Assembly: GCF_045105435.1 (NCBI RefSeq)
Contig: NZ_JBGCDL010000033.1
Location: 1-12,936, forward strand
Length of the DNA: 12,936 nucleotides
Direction of reading: 5' to 3'
DNA from: Kordia sp045105435
GTDB taxonomy: Bacteria; Bacteroidota; Bacteroidia; Flavobacteriales; Flavobacteriaceae
Shown: in pieces, positions 1 through 6,313 of the stretch
Layout: each line of letters starts with the position of its first letter
How positions within the stretch are numbered: position 1 is the first letter of the stretch
Made by a program: the position numbers and the translations under genes
Notes under the pieces: generated by a model
Databases searched by the model: none
What the model was told of the DNA's origin: nothing
What the model saw: the letters and a program-made list of their open reading frames with translations, nothing else

Positions 1-857
1 GCCGAAATCGCAATCATTGCAATACTAACAATCGCAATGGCAATTCCAATCCAGTTTTTAGTAATTAGTTTTTCTTTAAACAAGATGATTCCAAATATAG
101 TCGATAACATCACAATTGCCACATTATTAATTGGATAAACAGTCGAACTATCACCCAAATTTTCAGGTCTGAGTGCTTTCAACAAAAATACAATAGAGTA
201 GAAGTTGGGAATTCCGAGCGCAATTCCACCAAGGATCGTTTTTCCAGTAATTTTAAAATCTCGACGAATTGCAACAACCACAATTCCGACAATAAAAGCA
301 CAACCAAAAACTGCTGACGAAAATATAGGAACTTCGCCTTTTTCCAAATACGTAGTTTCAATGTATTTTATCGCCGTATCAATAACACCTGAACCCAAAA
401 ATAACAATGCGGGAAAGAGTAATTTTTTACGATCAAACGTTCCGCCATCTTTTTTAACCGTAGTTAAATATACTGCCAATAACGCCAAAATGATTCCTGC
501 AATTTTTAGAATACTTAGTTGTTCATTATATACAATTACAGCAAAAATCACGGGAATAACTACCGACATTTTTCCTGCTACGGAAGCTACTGAAAGTCCG
601 TTGCGTTGTGCTGTAAGCGCCATCAGAATAAAAACAGCAATGAATAAAAAACCTAAAATAACGGCGCCAGTCATCCACGGTTTTTGTGAGATTTCGGTAA
701 GCGTAATTCCGTTTCCATAAAAGAAAAATCCGCAAGAAAAAGCTGTTATATAGTTGACAACAATTGCTTGGAATGTGTTGATTTGAAATTTATCAAATAG
801 TTTGAAAATGACAAATAACGAACTCGAAATGAATACACTAAGGATGAGGTAAATCAA
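1..857 (-). CDS. EamA/DMT-family permease, 3' end beyond the window, probable TTG start
   Basis: This reading frame is open from 869 to the left edge, giving about 285 residues with many hydrophobic segments. It fits the ten-helix EamA drug/metabolite transporter family of the inner membrane, in which two five-helix halves are usual. The second half includes the family-typical stretch STVYPINNVAIVMLS followed by FGIILFKEKL. Usual family length is about 290-300, so only a few C-terminal residues should be missing. No ATG lies near the N-terminus. A TTG at 857-855 overlaps the stop of the upstream HAD gene as TTGA, the classic coupled arrangement, and puts a membrane segment directly after the start. 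ATT codons at 863 and 860 are less likely alternatives. The substrate is unknown. Its place in a ribD operon makes a flavin (RibN-like) substrate worth considering. Confidence 0.85.
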   Translation of the reverse strand, partial: MIYLILSVFISSSLFVIFKLFDKFQINTFQAIVVNYITAFSCGFFFYGNGITLTEISQKPWMTGAVILGFLFIAVFILMALTAQRNGLSVASVAGKMSVVIPVIFAVIVYNEQLSILKIAGIILALLAVYLTTVKKDGGTFDRKKLLFPALLFLGSGVIDTAIKYIETTYLEKGEVPIFSSAVFGCAFIVGIVVVAIRRDFKITGKTILGGIALGIPNFYSIVFLLKALRPENLGDSSTVYPINNVAIVMLSTIFGIILFKEKLITKNWIGIAIAIVSIAMIAIS

Positions 858-1468
858 AATAATGATTTTTTATGTGTGAATAAATCTACGATATCTTCCT
901 TGCCAGGAATTAAATTCCAAACATGAATTCCGAGTGTTGCTGCCGAATCCGTGTTTTCTTTGGTATCGTCAATAAAGATCGTTTCTTCGGGTTTTAAATT
1001 GTTTTCGTTTAGCACAAATTCGTAAATATCAGCATCCGGTTTTCTAAAATGGATTTCATGCGATAAATAGAATTGCTCAAAACAGTTTTTAAACACGTTG
1101 TATAACTCCATTCCCCAATCTTGTTGAATCCACGAAATATGCAAATCGTTGGTATTACTCAATATAAAAAGTCGGTAATTGTCATCTTTTGCTAGTTGTT
1201 TAATGAATTCCATTCGGTGTTTCGGAAAATCGAGCAGAATAGCATTCCACGCATCAATCAATCCGTTTTTGGTAGTATTCGGGAAGTGTTCATGGTAAAA
1301 ATTCACAAACTCTTCCGTAGAAATTAGTCCTTTTTCGTAGGCTTGATTCTTTGCCACCATTTCGGGCGTAAAATCGTCAATACCTAACTTATCCAACTCA
1401 CGTTGTGTGGCCGGTTTATCAAGATTGATAAAAATATCGCCGTAATCGAAAATTATGTTTTTAATCAT
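854..1468 (-). CDS. HAD-superfamily (subfamily IA type) phosphatase
   Basis: A 204-residue haloacid dehalogenase-like hydrolase, predicted to be a soluble cytoplasmic phosphatase. Motif I is FDYGDIF with nucleophile Asp8. The second position usually held by Asp is Gly10, as in the FDxGGV-type branch that includes YihX-like sugar-phosphate phosphatases. Motif II is Ser104 in FILSNTND, motif III is Lys143 in FRKPDADIYE, and motif IV is Asp167-Asp168 in IFIDDTKEN. A helical cap of roughly residues 15-85 fits subfamily IA. All catalytic positions appear intact. The gene overlaps ribD by 8 bp upstream and the permease by 4 bp downstream, so it is very probably translated together with them. The pathway needs a phosphatase for the RibD product, and HAD enzymes do this job in E. 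coli and Bacillus, so that role is a reasonable inference. The exact substrate cannot be read from the sequence. Confidence 0.9.
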   Translation of the reverse strand: MIKNIIFDYGDIFINLDKPATQRELDKLGIDDFTPEMVAKNQAYEKGLISTEEFVNFYHEHFPNTTKNGLIDAWNAILLDFPKHRMEFIKQLAKDDNYRLFILSNTNDLHISWIQQDWGMELYNVFKNCFEQFYLSHEIHFRKPDADIYEFVLNENNLKPEETIFIDDTKENTDSAATLGIHVWNLIPGKEDIVDLFTHKKSLF

Positions 1469-2507
1469 TATAATAGCTATCTAGTGTATTGTCTGAAATT
1501 TTGCTTGAAGCGACTAAATTTCCTTTAAAATTGGGCGCTTCAATTCCTGTGTAAAACAAAACGTTTCCTTTAAAAACGCGTGCTTCATCCCACAAATTCG
1601 CATCAATAAAGGTTTGTAAAGTTTGTTTTCCGCCTTCAATAATTACGGATTGCAAATTGTGATTGTATAAAATTGCACAAATTTGTTGTGCGATGTTTTT
1701 CGAAAAATCAATCGTTTCAAAAACCAAGTTCGTTTTGTTGTCTCGTTCTTGTTCGGTAAGCACAATTGTTTTTATGGTTTGATCAAAAAGTGAGTAAGTT
1801 TCTGGAATTCGTAAACTTCTGTCTAACACAATTCGCACAGGACTTTTTCCATGCCAATCGCGAGTATTCAACTTCGGATTGTCGGTAATTGCCGTATTCG
1901 TTCCCACCAAAATAGCCGCTTCTTCACTGCGCCATTTATGAACTAACTGACGCGAATTGGTATTTGTAATCCAATTGGGTTGCACCGGATCATTTTCGTT
2001 TCGAATCTTATCAATAAAGCCATCTTGCGTTTGTGCCCATTTCAAAATAATATACGGACGTTTGTGTTGGTGAAACGTAAAAAATCGTTTATTGGAAGCA
2101 ATACATTCCTCTTTCAAAACATTTAAAACCACTTCGCAACCTGCATTCTGAAGCTTTTCAATACCTTTCCCAGCTACTTTTGCAAACGGATCAATAGTTC
2201 CAATCACTACTTTCGGAATCTTGTATTTGATGATTAAATCGCTACACGGCGGCGTTTTTCCGAAATGACTACACGGCTCCAACGAAACATAGATTGTTGC
2301 TTCTTTCAATACACTTTTACCCTTTACGGAATGTACAGCGTTGACTTCTGCATGATTTCCGCCATACGCGCTTGTGTAACCTTCACCAATAATCACATCA
2401 TTATGTACAATAACTGCACCAACCGACGGATTTGGCATGGCAGCAACCAATCCATTTTTGGCAAGTTGCAAACAACGTTTCATGTATGTTTTATGCGTTT
2501 TTGACAC
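1461..2507 (-). CDS. ribD: Bifunctional riboflavin biosynthesis protein RibD (deaminase/reductase)
   Basis: The 348-residue cytoplasmic enzyme carries out two riboflavin steps: deamination of the diaminopyrimidine ribosyl-phosphate, then NADPH-dependent reduction of the ribose to ribityl. The N-terminal cytidine-deaminase-like domain (about 1-140) has the zinc site His52-Ala-Glu54 and the Cys79/Cys88 pair in EPCSHFGKTPPC. The C-terminal reductase domain (about 145-340) contains the usual SEEAAILVGTNT and IIEGGKQTLQTF segments. Length is normal for the family. The start is GTG at 2507, overlapping the TAG of the upstream lipoprotein gene by one base (TAGTG). An ATG at 2483 (Met9) is a second candidate, but the GTG frame start fits the family's N-terminus and the operon spacing better. 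The stop overlaps the HAD gene. No FMN riboswitch is seen upstream, because the gene follows directly on another gene. Confidence 0.96.
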   Translation of the reverse strand: MSKTHKTYMKRCLQLAKNGLVAAMPNPSVGAVIVHNDVIIGEGYTSAYGGNHAEVNAVHSVKGKSVLKEATIYVSLEPCSHFGKTPPCSDLIIKYKIPKVVIGTIDPFAKVAGKGIEKLQNAGCEVVLNVLKEECIASNKRFFTFHQHKRPYIILKWAQTQDGFIDKIRNENDPVQPNWITNTNSRQLVHKWRSEEAAILVGTNTAITDNPKLNTRDWHGKSPVRIVLDRSLRIPETYSLFDQTIKTIVLTEQERDNKTNLVFETIDFSKNIAQQICAILYNHNLQSVIIEGGKQTLQTFIDANLWDEARVFKGNVLFYTGIEAPNFKGNLVASSKISDNTLDSYYND

Positions 2508-2968
2508 TAGATTTTTATTTTTAATTCTTGCGTGGTATCTACTTCATAATCATACGAAAAACCTAATTTATGATAGGTGATGATTCCTTTGTATTGCACG
2601 GTTATTTTTTTATTAATAAGTCCGTTTAAAATTCCGCCTAAAAGACCATTTTCATTGCTGCCAAATACTTTTTTTGTTGGCACAATCACTTTGAGTGGAA
2701 TGGTAAATTCTTCGCCCGCAGGCACTTCAAACATTTCCGAACTCATTTCTGCTACTTTTGTATTGTTGATAATGACATCGATATTTTTGCTTTCCAAACT
2801 TCCGCCAATATCATTTTGATTGATGAAATACGCATCTGCCGAAAGCACAATATTTTCTAGAGTAGAAGATACTACTTTCATGTTATCCACTTTGACAAAT
2901 AATGGCTTTTCGCGAACGCTACAACTTATGATAAGTAGCAAAATCGGAATGATGATGAGTTTTTTCAT
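2507..2968 (-). CDS. Small lipoprotein with LEA14-like (LEA type 2) domain
   Basis: A 153-residue protein with a clear lipoprotein signal: MKK, a hydrophobic run, and lipobox IISC with Cys16. The mature part is beta-rich and resembles LEA type 2 (LEA14/WHy-like) proteins, which fold as a single beta-sandwich. Typical features are the sequence around VLSADAYFINQND early in the domain and alternating hydrophobic strands such as FTIPLKVIVPTK. Residues 107-118 form a Gly-rich loop (GLLGGILNGLIN). The function of such lipoproteins in Bacteroidota is not established, and a periplasmic or membrane-anchored binding role is only a guess. It is the first gene of the ribD cluster and its TAG stop overlaps the ribD GTG start by one base, so it probably drives translation of ribD. 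The reason for pairing it with riboflavin synthesis is unknown. Confidence 0.8.
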   Translation of the reverse strand: MKKLIIIPILLLIISCSVREKPLFVKVDNMKVVSSTLENIVLSADAYFINQNDIGGSLESKNIDVIINNTKVAEMSSEMFEVPAGEEFTIPLKVIVPTKKVFGSNENGLLGGILNGLINKKITVQYKGIITYHKLGFSYDYEVDTTQELKIKI

Positions 2969-3157
2969 GTTTAAAAAACGTTTAGTTTAATAGCTTTTCT
3001 CGATACAATTTTTTACAAAAATCACTCGAATTGACGTTTTGTGAAATTTAATATTTGCAAACAACAAACAGCGAGCAACAAACAACCAAATTCAACCAAA
3101 TTTAGTATCTTCACAGCATCGCAAAACTACACAATTTCTATCTGAAGCGTATACAAA
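2969..3157. promoter_or_regulatory. Divergent intergenic region with repeat copy and A/C-rich leader
   Basis: This 189-bp gap separates the minus-strand ribD cluster from the plus-strand pentapeptide gene, so promoters for both must lie here. On the plus strand, TTG at 3031-3033 followed 16 bases later by AATATTTG (3050-3057) loosely resembles the Bacteroidota TTG/TAnnTTTG pattern, with short spacing. On the minus strand, TAAATTTC (3050-3043) is a one-mismatch -7 element without a convincing -33 partner. The plus-strand candidate lies across one copy of the dispersed repeat. No long hairpin or riboswitch was seen. Confidence 0.35.
2997..3036 (-). repeat. Dispersed intergenic repeat, copy 1
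   Basis: Forty bases beginning TTCTCGATACAATTTT and ending CACTCGAATTGACG match, with scattered differences, the segment at 5398-5438. They are also the reverse complement, more loosely, of 5325-5376. The conserved ends are TTCTCGATACA and CACTCGAA.TGACG, and the middle varies. It is non-coding and lies between divergent genes. Three copies in 13 kb point to a dispersed repeat family of this genome. Confidence 0.7.
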
Positions 3158-3733
3158 ATGAGTCAAGAATTCTATCAAGATCAAACTTTTACAAAAATTG
3201 ATTATACACAGCAAGCTTTCCCGAAAGGCGAATATGACAATTGTACGTTTGTCAATTGTAAGTTTGAAGCTGTGTATTTGTCTACCATCACGTTTTTAGA
3301 ATGTACGTTTGATACCTGTGATATGACGAATACAAAAGTGAAAAGTACTTCTTTTAACGAAGTCAATTTTGTGAATTGTAAACTTTTAGGTGTAGATTTT
3401 AGTGTGTGCAATCATTTTCTGTTTTCAGTAACTTTTAAAGCATGTAATTTGGAATTGGCTTCTTTTGCAGAATTGAATATGAAGCAAACAAACTTTAGCA
3501 AAAGCAATTTACAGAAAGTAGATTTTACCGCAACCAATTTGGAAAGTGCTGTGTTTGATGATTGTGATTTGAAAGCTGCAATTTTTGAACAAACCAATTT
3601 GGAGAAAGCCGATTTTATTTCTGCGCGAAATTATTCGATTGATCCGATACAGAATCGACTAAAAAAAGCACAATTTTCCCGTAAGGAAATTCACGGTTTA
3701 CTAACCAATTATGATATAAAAATTAGTTCATAA
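3158..3733 (+). CDS. Pentapeptide-repeat protein
   Basis: A 191-residue protein with a five-residue periodicity of central Phe/Leu residues. Positions 31, 36, 41, 46, 51 through 81 are in one phase, and 88, 93, 98, 103 through 153 are in another, after a two-residue break around CNHFLF. This predicts a right-handed quadrilateral beta-helix of about five coils with a bulge in the middle. Residues 155-190 are a non-repeat tail ending in LLTNYDIKI, a pattern I associate with a Bacteroidota subgroup often labelled as fluoroquinolone-resistance-like. Overall it is only loosely similar to Qnr, so a DNA-gyrase role should not be assumed. It is rich in Cys and has no signal peptide, so it is probably cytoplasmic. 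Its TAA overlaps the ATG of the GNAT gene by one base (TAATG), indicating coupled translation. An A/C-rich leader precedes it. Confidence 0.9.
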   Translation: MSQEFYQDQTFTKIDYTQQAFPKGEYDNCTFVNCKFEAVYLSTITFLECTFDTCDMTNTKVKSTSFNEVNFVNCKLLGVDFSVCNHFLFSVTFKACNLELASFAELNMKQTNFSKSNLQKVDFTATNLESAVFDDCDLKAAIFEQTNLEKADFISARNYSIDPIQNRLKKAQFSRKEIHGLLTNYDIKISS

Positions 3734-4209
3734 TGATAATCAGAGAAATACAACCACAAGATAATTTAGCAATGGCAGCCTGTATTAGAGCTGCGATTCC
3801 AGAATTTGGAATGCCAAAAGTTGGAACTGCTTATGAAGATCCAGAAACTGATGCAATGTTTGAAGCATATCAAGGCGATCGGGAAGTATATTATGTGATC
3901 GAAGAAGATGGAGAAGTGCTTGGCGGCGGCGGAATTAAGCAATTGCGAGACAATGAAAATAATGTGTGCGAGTTGCAAAAAATGTATTTTTTCGCCAAAA
4001 CGAGAGGAAAAGGATATGGGAAAAAGTTGTTTGCCAAATGTTTGGAAGCAGCAAAAGACTTTGGATATTCGCAATGTTATTTAGAATCGTCTCCAAAATT
4101 TAAAGCAGCCATTCATATTTACGAATTATTCGGATTTCAACATTTAGAGAAGCCTTTAGGAAGTACAGGACATTATTCATGTGATGTTTGGATGTTGAAG
4201 GAATTGTAG
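3733..4209 (+). CDS. GNAT-family N-acetyltransferase
   Basis: A 158-residue acetyl-CoA-dependent acyltransferase of the GNAT fold, predicted cytoplasmic. The acetyl-CoA binding motif A runs from ELQKMYFFAKTRGKGYG (residues 80-96), with the Arg91-Gly-Lys-Gly-Tyr-Gly96 pyrophosphate loop, into the helix GKKLFAKCLEAAKDFGY. Motif B is visible as AAIHIYELFGF (125-135), the usual YEKxGF-like stretch. The Gly-rich turn GEVLGGGGIKQL (60-71) is the preceding beta hairpin. Length is normal. The substrate is unknown; it could be a small molecule or a protein N-terminus or side chain. It is translationally coupled to the pentapeptide gene (one-base stop/start overlap), so the two are likely co-expressed. 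Confidence 0.92.
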   Translation: MIIREIQPQDNLAMAACIRAAIPEFGMPKVGTAYEDPETDAMFEAYQGDREVYYVIEEDGEVLGGGGIKQLRDNENNVCELQKMYFFAKTRGKGYGKKLFAKCLEAAKDFGYSQCYLESSPKFKAAIHIYELFGFQHLEKPLGSTGHYSCDVWMLKEL

Positions 4210-4232
4210 TTTTCTAGGTATTAGTCAGGTTT

Positions 4233-4300
4233 CCAAATAACAAATCCACAAACCAACAAATCGACGAATAAACAAATAAACAACAAGACAAAAAGACAAA
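4233..4300 (+). promoter_or_regulatory. A/C-rich low-complexity leader before prmC
   Basis: On the coding strand this 68-base tract is made of variants of ACAAA/AACAA and about 87 percent of its bases are A or C. It ends exactly at the GTG start of prmC. It should be unstructured in RNA. Ribosome loading in Bacteroidota relies little on Shine-Dalgarno pairing, so it may serve as an open landing site. A similar tract lies at 3058-3100 upstream of the pentapeptide gene. Confidence 0.45.
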
Positions 4301-5173
4301 GTGAGACTAAAAGATATACAAGACATATTTCACAACGAATTGGACGAAATGTACGGAAAAGATGAGGTAAATAGCTTCTTTTTCATGTTGACAGAAGCAT
4401 ATTTTGGTTTGGAACGATTTGCCTTGGCACTAGATCCAGATTTTGTCATAACGAAAGCGCAAGAAACTCCGATGTTTTCCGCATTGAGCGAATTAAAACT
4501 TGAAAAACCAATTCAGCATATTGTAGGCAAAGCACATTTTTATGGATTGGAATTTTTGGTGAACGAACATACTTTAATTCCACGACCAGAAACAGAAGAA
4601 TTGGTACAATGGATTCTAGATGCTGAGAAAAACAATACTGCTACAGAAACACTCCGAATTTTAGATATTGGCACTGGAAGTGGCTGTATTGCGATTGCAT
4701 TGCAGAAAAATTTACCCAATACAAAAGTATACGCAATGGATATTTCTGAAAATGCCTTACAAGTAGCACGTAAAAACGCAACTAGCAATGATGTTTCTGT
4801 CGAATTCATACAGGCTGACGTATTGCCTTTGGAAGATTTGAATGTGTTTGGTGAAGACGAATTGAAATTTGATATCATAGTGTCGAATCCGCCGTACGTG
4901 CGAAATGTAGAAAAAGCCGAAATGCGCAAAAATGTACTAGAATTTGAGCCAGATTCCGCATTGTTCGTTGAAGATGATGATCCGCTGATTTTTTATGATA
5001 AAATAGCAAATCTCGCGAAAGCGAACTTAATTACTAACGGAAGTTTATATTTTGAAATCAATCAGTATTTAGGAAAAGAAATGATTGATTTGTTAGAAGA
5101 AAAACAATTTCAAAATATTGAACTTAAGCAAGATATTTTCGGCGTAGACCGAATGACCAAATGTGTGAGGTGA
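4301..5173 (+). CDS. prmC: Release factor glutamine N5-methyltransferase PrmC (HemK)
   Basis: A 290-residue SAM-dependent methyltransferase that modifies the Gln of the GGQ motif in peptide release factors, acting in the cytoplasm. The N-terminal helical release-factor-binding domain spans about 1-80. The catalytic domain begins after PRPETEELV (94-102), a PrmC hallmark. SAM motif I is LDIGTGSGC (121-129), the acidic end of strand 2 is AMDIS (145-149), and the substrate-binding NPPYV is at 196-200. The segment EFEPDSALF followed by DPLIFY (214-232) is also typical. All key residues are present and the length is normal. The start is GTG at 4301; no in-frame ATG fits better, since the residues after the GTG already match the family's N-terminus. 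It sits 91 bp after the GNAT gene behind an A/C-rich leader. It lies on the strand opposite ribD, a neighbourhood that I believe is common in flavobacteria. Confidence 0.95.
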   Translation: MRLKDIQDIFHNELDEMYGKDEVNSFFFMLTEAYFGLERFALALDPDFVITKAQETPMFSALSELKLEKPIQHIVGKAHFYGLEFLVNEHTLIPRPETEELVQWILDAEKNNTATETLRILDIGTGSGCIAIALQKNLPNTKVYAMDISENALQVARKNATSNDVSVEFIQADVLPLEDLNVFGEDELKFDIIVSNPPYVRNVEKAEMRKNVLEFEPDSALFVEDDDPLIFYDKIANLAKANLITNGSLYFEINQYLGKEMIDLLEEKQFQNIELKQDIFGVDRMTKCVR

Positions 5174-5218
5174 TGAATTTTAAATGCTAAATGTTGAATT
5201 ATACATACATATATAAAA

Positions 5219-5302
5219 GGTCATTACGAGGAAGCATGAGGAAGTAATCTGTTAGTAGCGAAATAGATTGCCACGAATTTTTTTAAAACTCTCGAAATGA
5301 CG
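5219..5302. repeat. Imperfect palindromic element (GTCATTnCGAG type)
   Basis: The outer arms are GTCATTACGAG (5220-5230) and CTCGAAATGAC (5291-5301), complementary with one mismatch. Inner arms around AGTAATCT (5243-5250) and AGATTG (5265-5270) also pair in part, so the whole folds as one long hairpin. It resembles the GTCATTGCGAGGA-type intergenic repeats seen in many bacterial genomes. It contains no gene and is probably an immobile REP/MITE-like relic. Confidence 0.65.
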
Positions 5303-5324
5303 TTTCATAGATAATAATTCTAAC

Positions 5325-5438
5325 CGTCACTTCGAGTGGTTTTTCGAAATGCAATGGAGGAAAACTGTATCGAGAAGTAGTTTGATTATCATAGTAGTTC
5401 TCGATACAATTTCCTATCGAAAATCACTCGAACTGACG
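5325..5438. repeat. Inverted pair of the TCTCGATACA/CACTCGAA dispersed repeat
   Basis: The left arm 5325-5376 runs from CGTCACTTCGAGTGG to CTGTATCGAGAA. The right arm 5398-5438 runs from TTCTCGATACAATTTCC to CACTCGAACTGACG. The arms are reverse complements at their ends (about 12-15 bp each), with a diverged and length-variable middle and a 21-bp spacer. The right arm is also a near match to 2997-3036. The pair would form a large hairpin in RNA and may act as a transcription-attenuating structure after prmC, but that role is unproven. Confidence 0.65.
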
Positions 5439-5464
5439 TGATCGTTATTTAAAAAAATGTAGTT

Positions 5465-5509
5465 TCTAACAAGTCTAACAAGTCTAACAAGTCTAACAAG
5501 CCTAACAAA
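5465..5509 (+). repeat. Tandem repeat of TCTAACAAG, five units
   Basis: Units at 5465, 5474, 5483 and 5492 are identical TCTAACAAG. The fifth, CCTAACAAA at 5501-5509, has two changes and its last base is the A of the LOG ATG. The 9-bp unit keeps the reading phase, so copy-number change would not shift a frame, but it would change the spacing between promoter and start codon. It is too short, and lacks distinct spacers, to be a CRISPR array. Confidence 0.9.
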
Positions 5510-6084
5510 TGAAAAGTATCGCCATTTATTGCGGAAGTAGCTTAGGAAACGATCCGAAAATTGTAAAAGATGCTGCTGAATTAGGAAAGAAATTAGCCCA
5601 AGAAAATATTGCAGTAATTTACGGTGGCGCAAAGATTGGACTTATGGGAACAGTTGCCAATGCAGCTTTGGAAAATGGAGGAGAAGTGATTGGTGTGATT
5701 CCTGAGTTTTTAAAACGTAAAGAAATTATACATACCGATCTCAAGGAACTACACACAACAGAAACAATGGCCGAACGAAAACTGAAAATGATTGAACTTT
5801 CCGAAGGTTTTATTGCGCTTCCTGGCGGATTTGGAACTTTAGAAGAACTTTTTGAAGTGATTACCGCTTTGCAATTGGCACAAATAACACATCCTGTGGC
5901 AATTTTGAATAGCAATGGATATTATGACGAACTCATTGCCATGATGCAAACAATGATGAAAAAAGGCTTGCTTAAAGCGCAGAATTTTAACATGCTTATT
6001 ATTGAAACAGATAGTACAAAACTCTTGGAACGCATGCGGAATTTTGTTCCGAATGCAACGCCAAAATGGTTGAATAAAGTGTAA
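5509..6084 (+). CDS. LOG-family protein (cytokinin riboside 5'-monophosphate phosphoribohydrolase type)
   Basis: A 191-residue Rossmann-fold protein of the LOG family (TIGR00730 type). Members hydrolyse nucleoside 5'-monophosphates, releasing the base and ribose 5-phosphate. The signature PGGFGTLEELFE starts at residue 105. The partner catalytic segment is METMAERK-like around Arg90, and the nucleotide-binding YGGAKIGLMG spans 38-47. The N-terminus MKSIAIYCGSS is canonical, and the length is typical of the short LOG type. All hallmark residues are intact. The natural substrate in bacteria outside plant associates is often AMP or another purine nucleotide, so a cytokinin role is not implied here. 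It is separated from prmC by the repeat-filled gap and is convergent with the lipoprotein array. The start codon touches a 9-bp tandem repeat, which may affect expression. Confidence 0.94.
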   Translation: MKSIAIYCGSSLGNDPKIVKDAAELGKKLAQENIAVIYGGAKIGLMGTVANAALENGGEVIGVIPEFLKRKEIIHTDLKELHTTETMAERKLKMIELSEGFIALPGGFGTLEELFEVITALQLAQITHPVAILNSNGYYDELIAMMQTMMKKGLLKAQNFNMLIIETDSTKLLERMRNFVPNATPKWLNKV

Positions 6085-6098
6085 TTATTCGTTCTGTC

Positions 6099-6298
6099 TT
6101 ATGTAATTTTGTTTTTAATATTGCCCTGCTTTATATTTACATACATTTTAATTTTAGCAAGACTTAAGAAGTTTTTTTTAAATGCAGCTTCTGAGGTTTT
6201 ACCTAATTTTTTCTTGACTCGTAATATTTAGAATCTTGGGCACATCCTGAAAAAATAGCTATAAAAAAAGTAATTACTAAAAGTGAGTATCTTTTCAT
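6099..6298 (-). pseudogene. Decayed seventh copy of the tandem lipoprotein family
   Basis: An ATG at 6298 opens a 31-codon frame with a complete lipoprotein signal (MKRYSLLVITFFIAIFSGC, Cys19) that ends at TAG 6205-6203. In a shifted frame, reading on without stop to TAA at 6101-6099, the DNA encodes KKLGKTSEAAFKKNFLSLAK (from 6212) and then IKMYVNI. This lines up with KNLDKTSDKDFIASFISIEK and LKELV of the adjacent intact gene. About 13-16 codons around the family's YAF core are missing at the junction, together with a frame change. The whole C-terminal half with the conserved Trp is absent. It lies 15 bp after the last intact copy, on the same strand. The simplest reading is a deleted, frameshifted paralogue. 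A functional 31-residue lipoprotein cannot be excluded. Confidence 0.75.
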
Positions 6299-6313
6299 GA
6301 AAGTTTACTTGTA

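Larger units (their letters stand above)
5174..5508. other. Gene-free 335-bp region with palindromic and tandem repeats
   Basis: No open frame of credible coding character is found on either strand. The space is filled by an imperfect palindrome (5219-5302), an inverted pair of the dispersed repeat (5325-5376 with 5398-5438) and a 9-bp tandem repeat (5465-5509). Short AT-rich sequence lies between them. No clear promoter for the LOG gene could be identified, although it should lie downstream of about 5438. Confidence 0.75.

Noticed and set aside
205..720. A 171-codon plus-strand open frame rich in Ile, Pro and Lys.
   Set aside because: It is the antisense of the EamA permease. The minus-strand frame has ordered membrane helices and family motifs, while this one has no recognisable domain.
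3158..3733. Naming the pentapeptide protein a Qnr quinolone-resistance gene.
   Set aside because: Only the repeat architecture is shared. Loop sequences and C-terminal tail differ, and many pentapeptide proteins have other roles.
5465..5509. A possible CRISPR array or coding repeat (the reverse frame reads as repeated LVR).
   Set aside because: The units are 9 bp with no spacers, and the reverse frame is only a translation of the simple repeat running antisense to the LOG gene.
6157..6180. A terminator for the LOG gene at ACTTAAGAAGT followed by T8.
   Set aside because: The stem is only four base pairs, lies about 75 bp from the stop, and falls inside the pseudogene's coding-like sequence.
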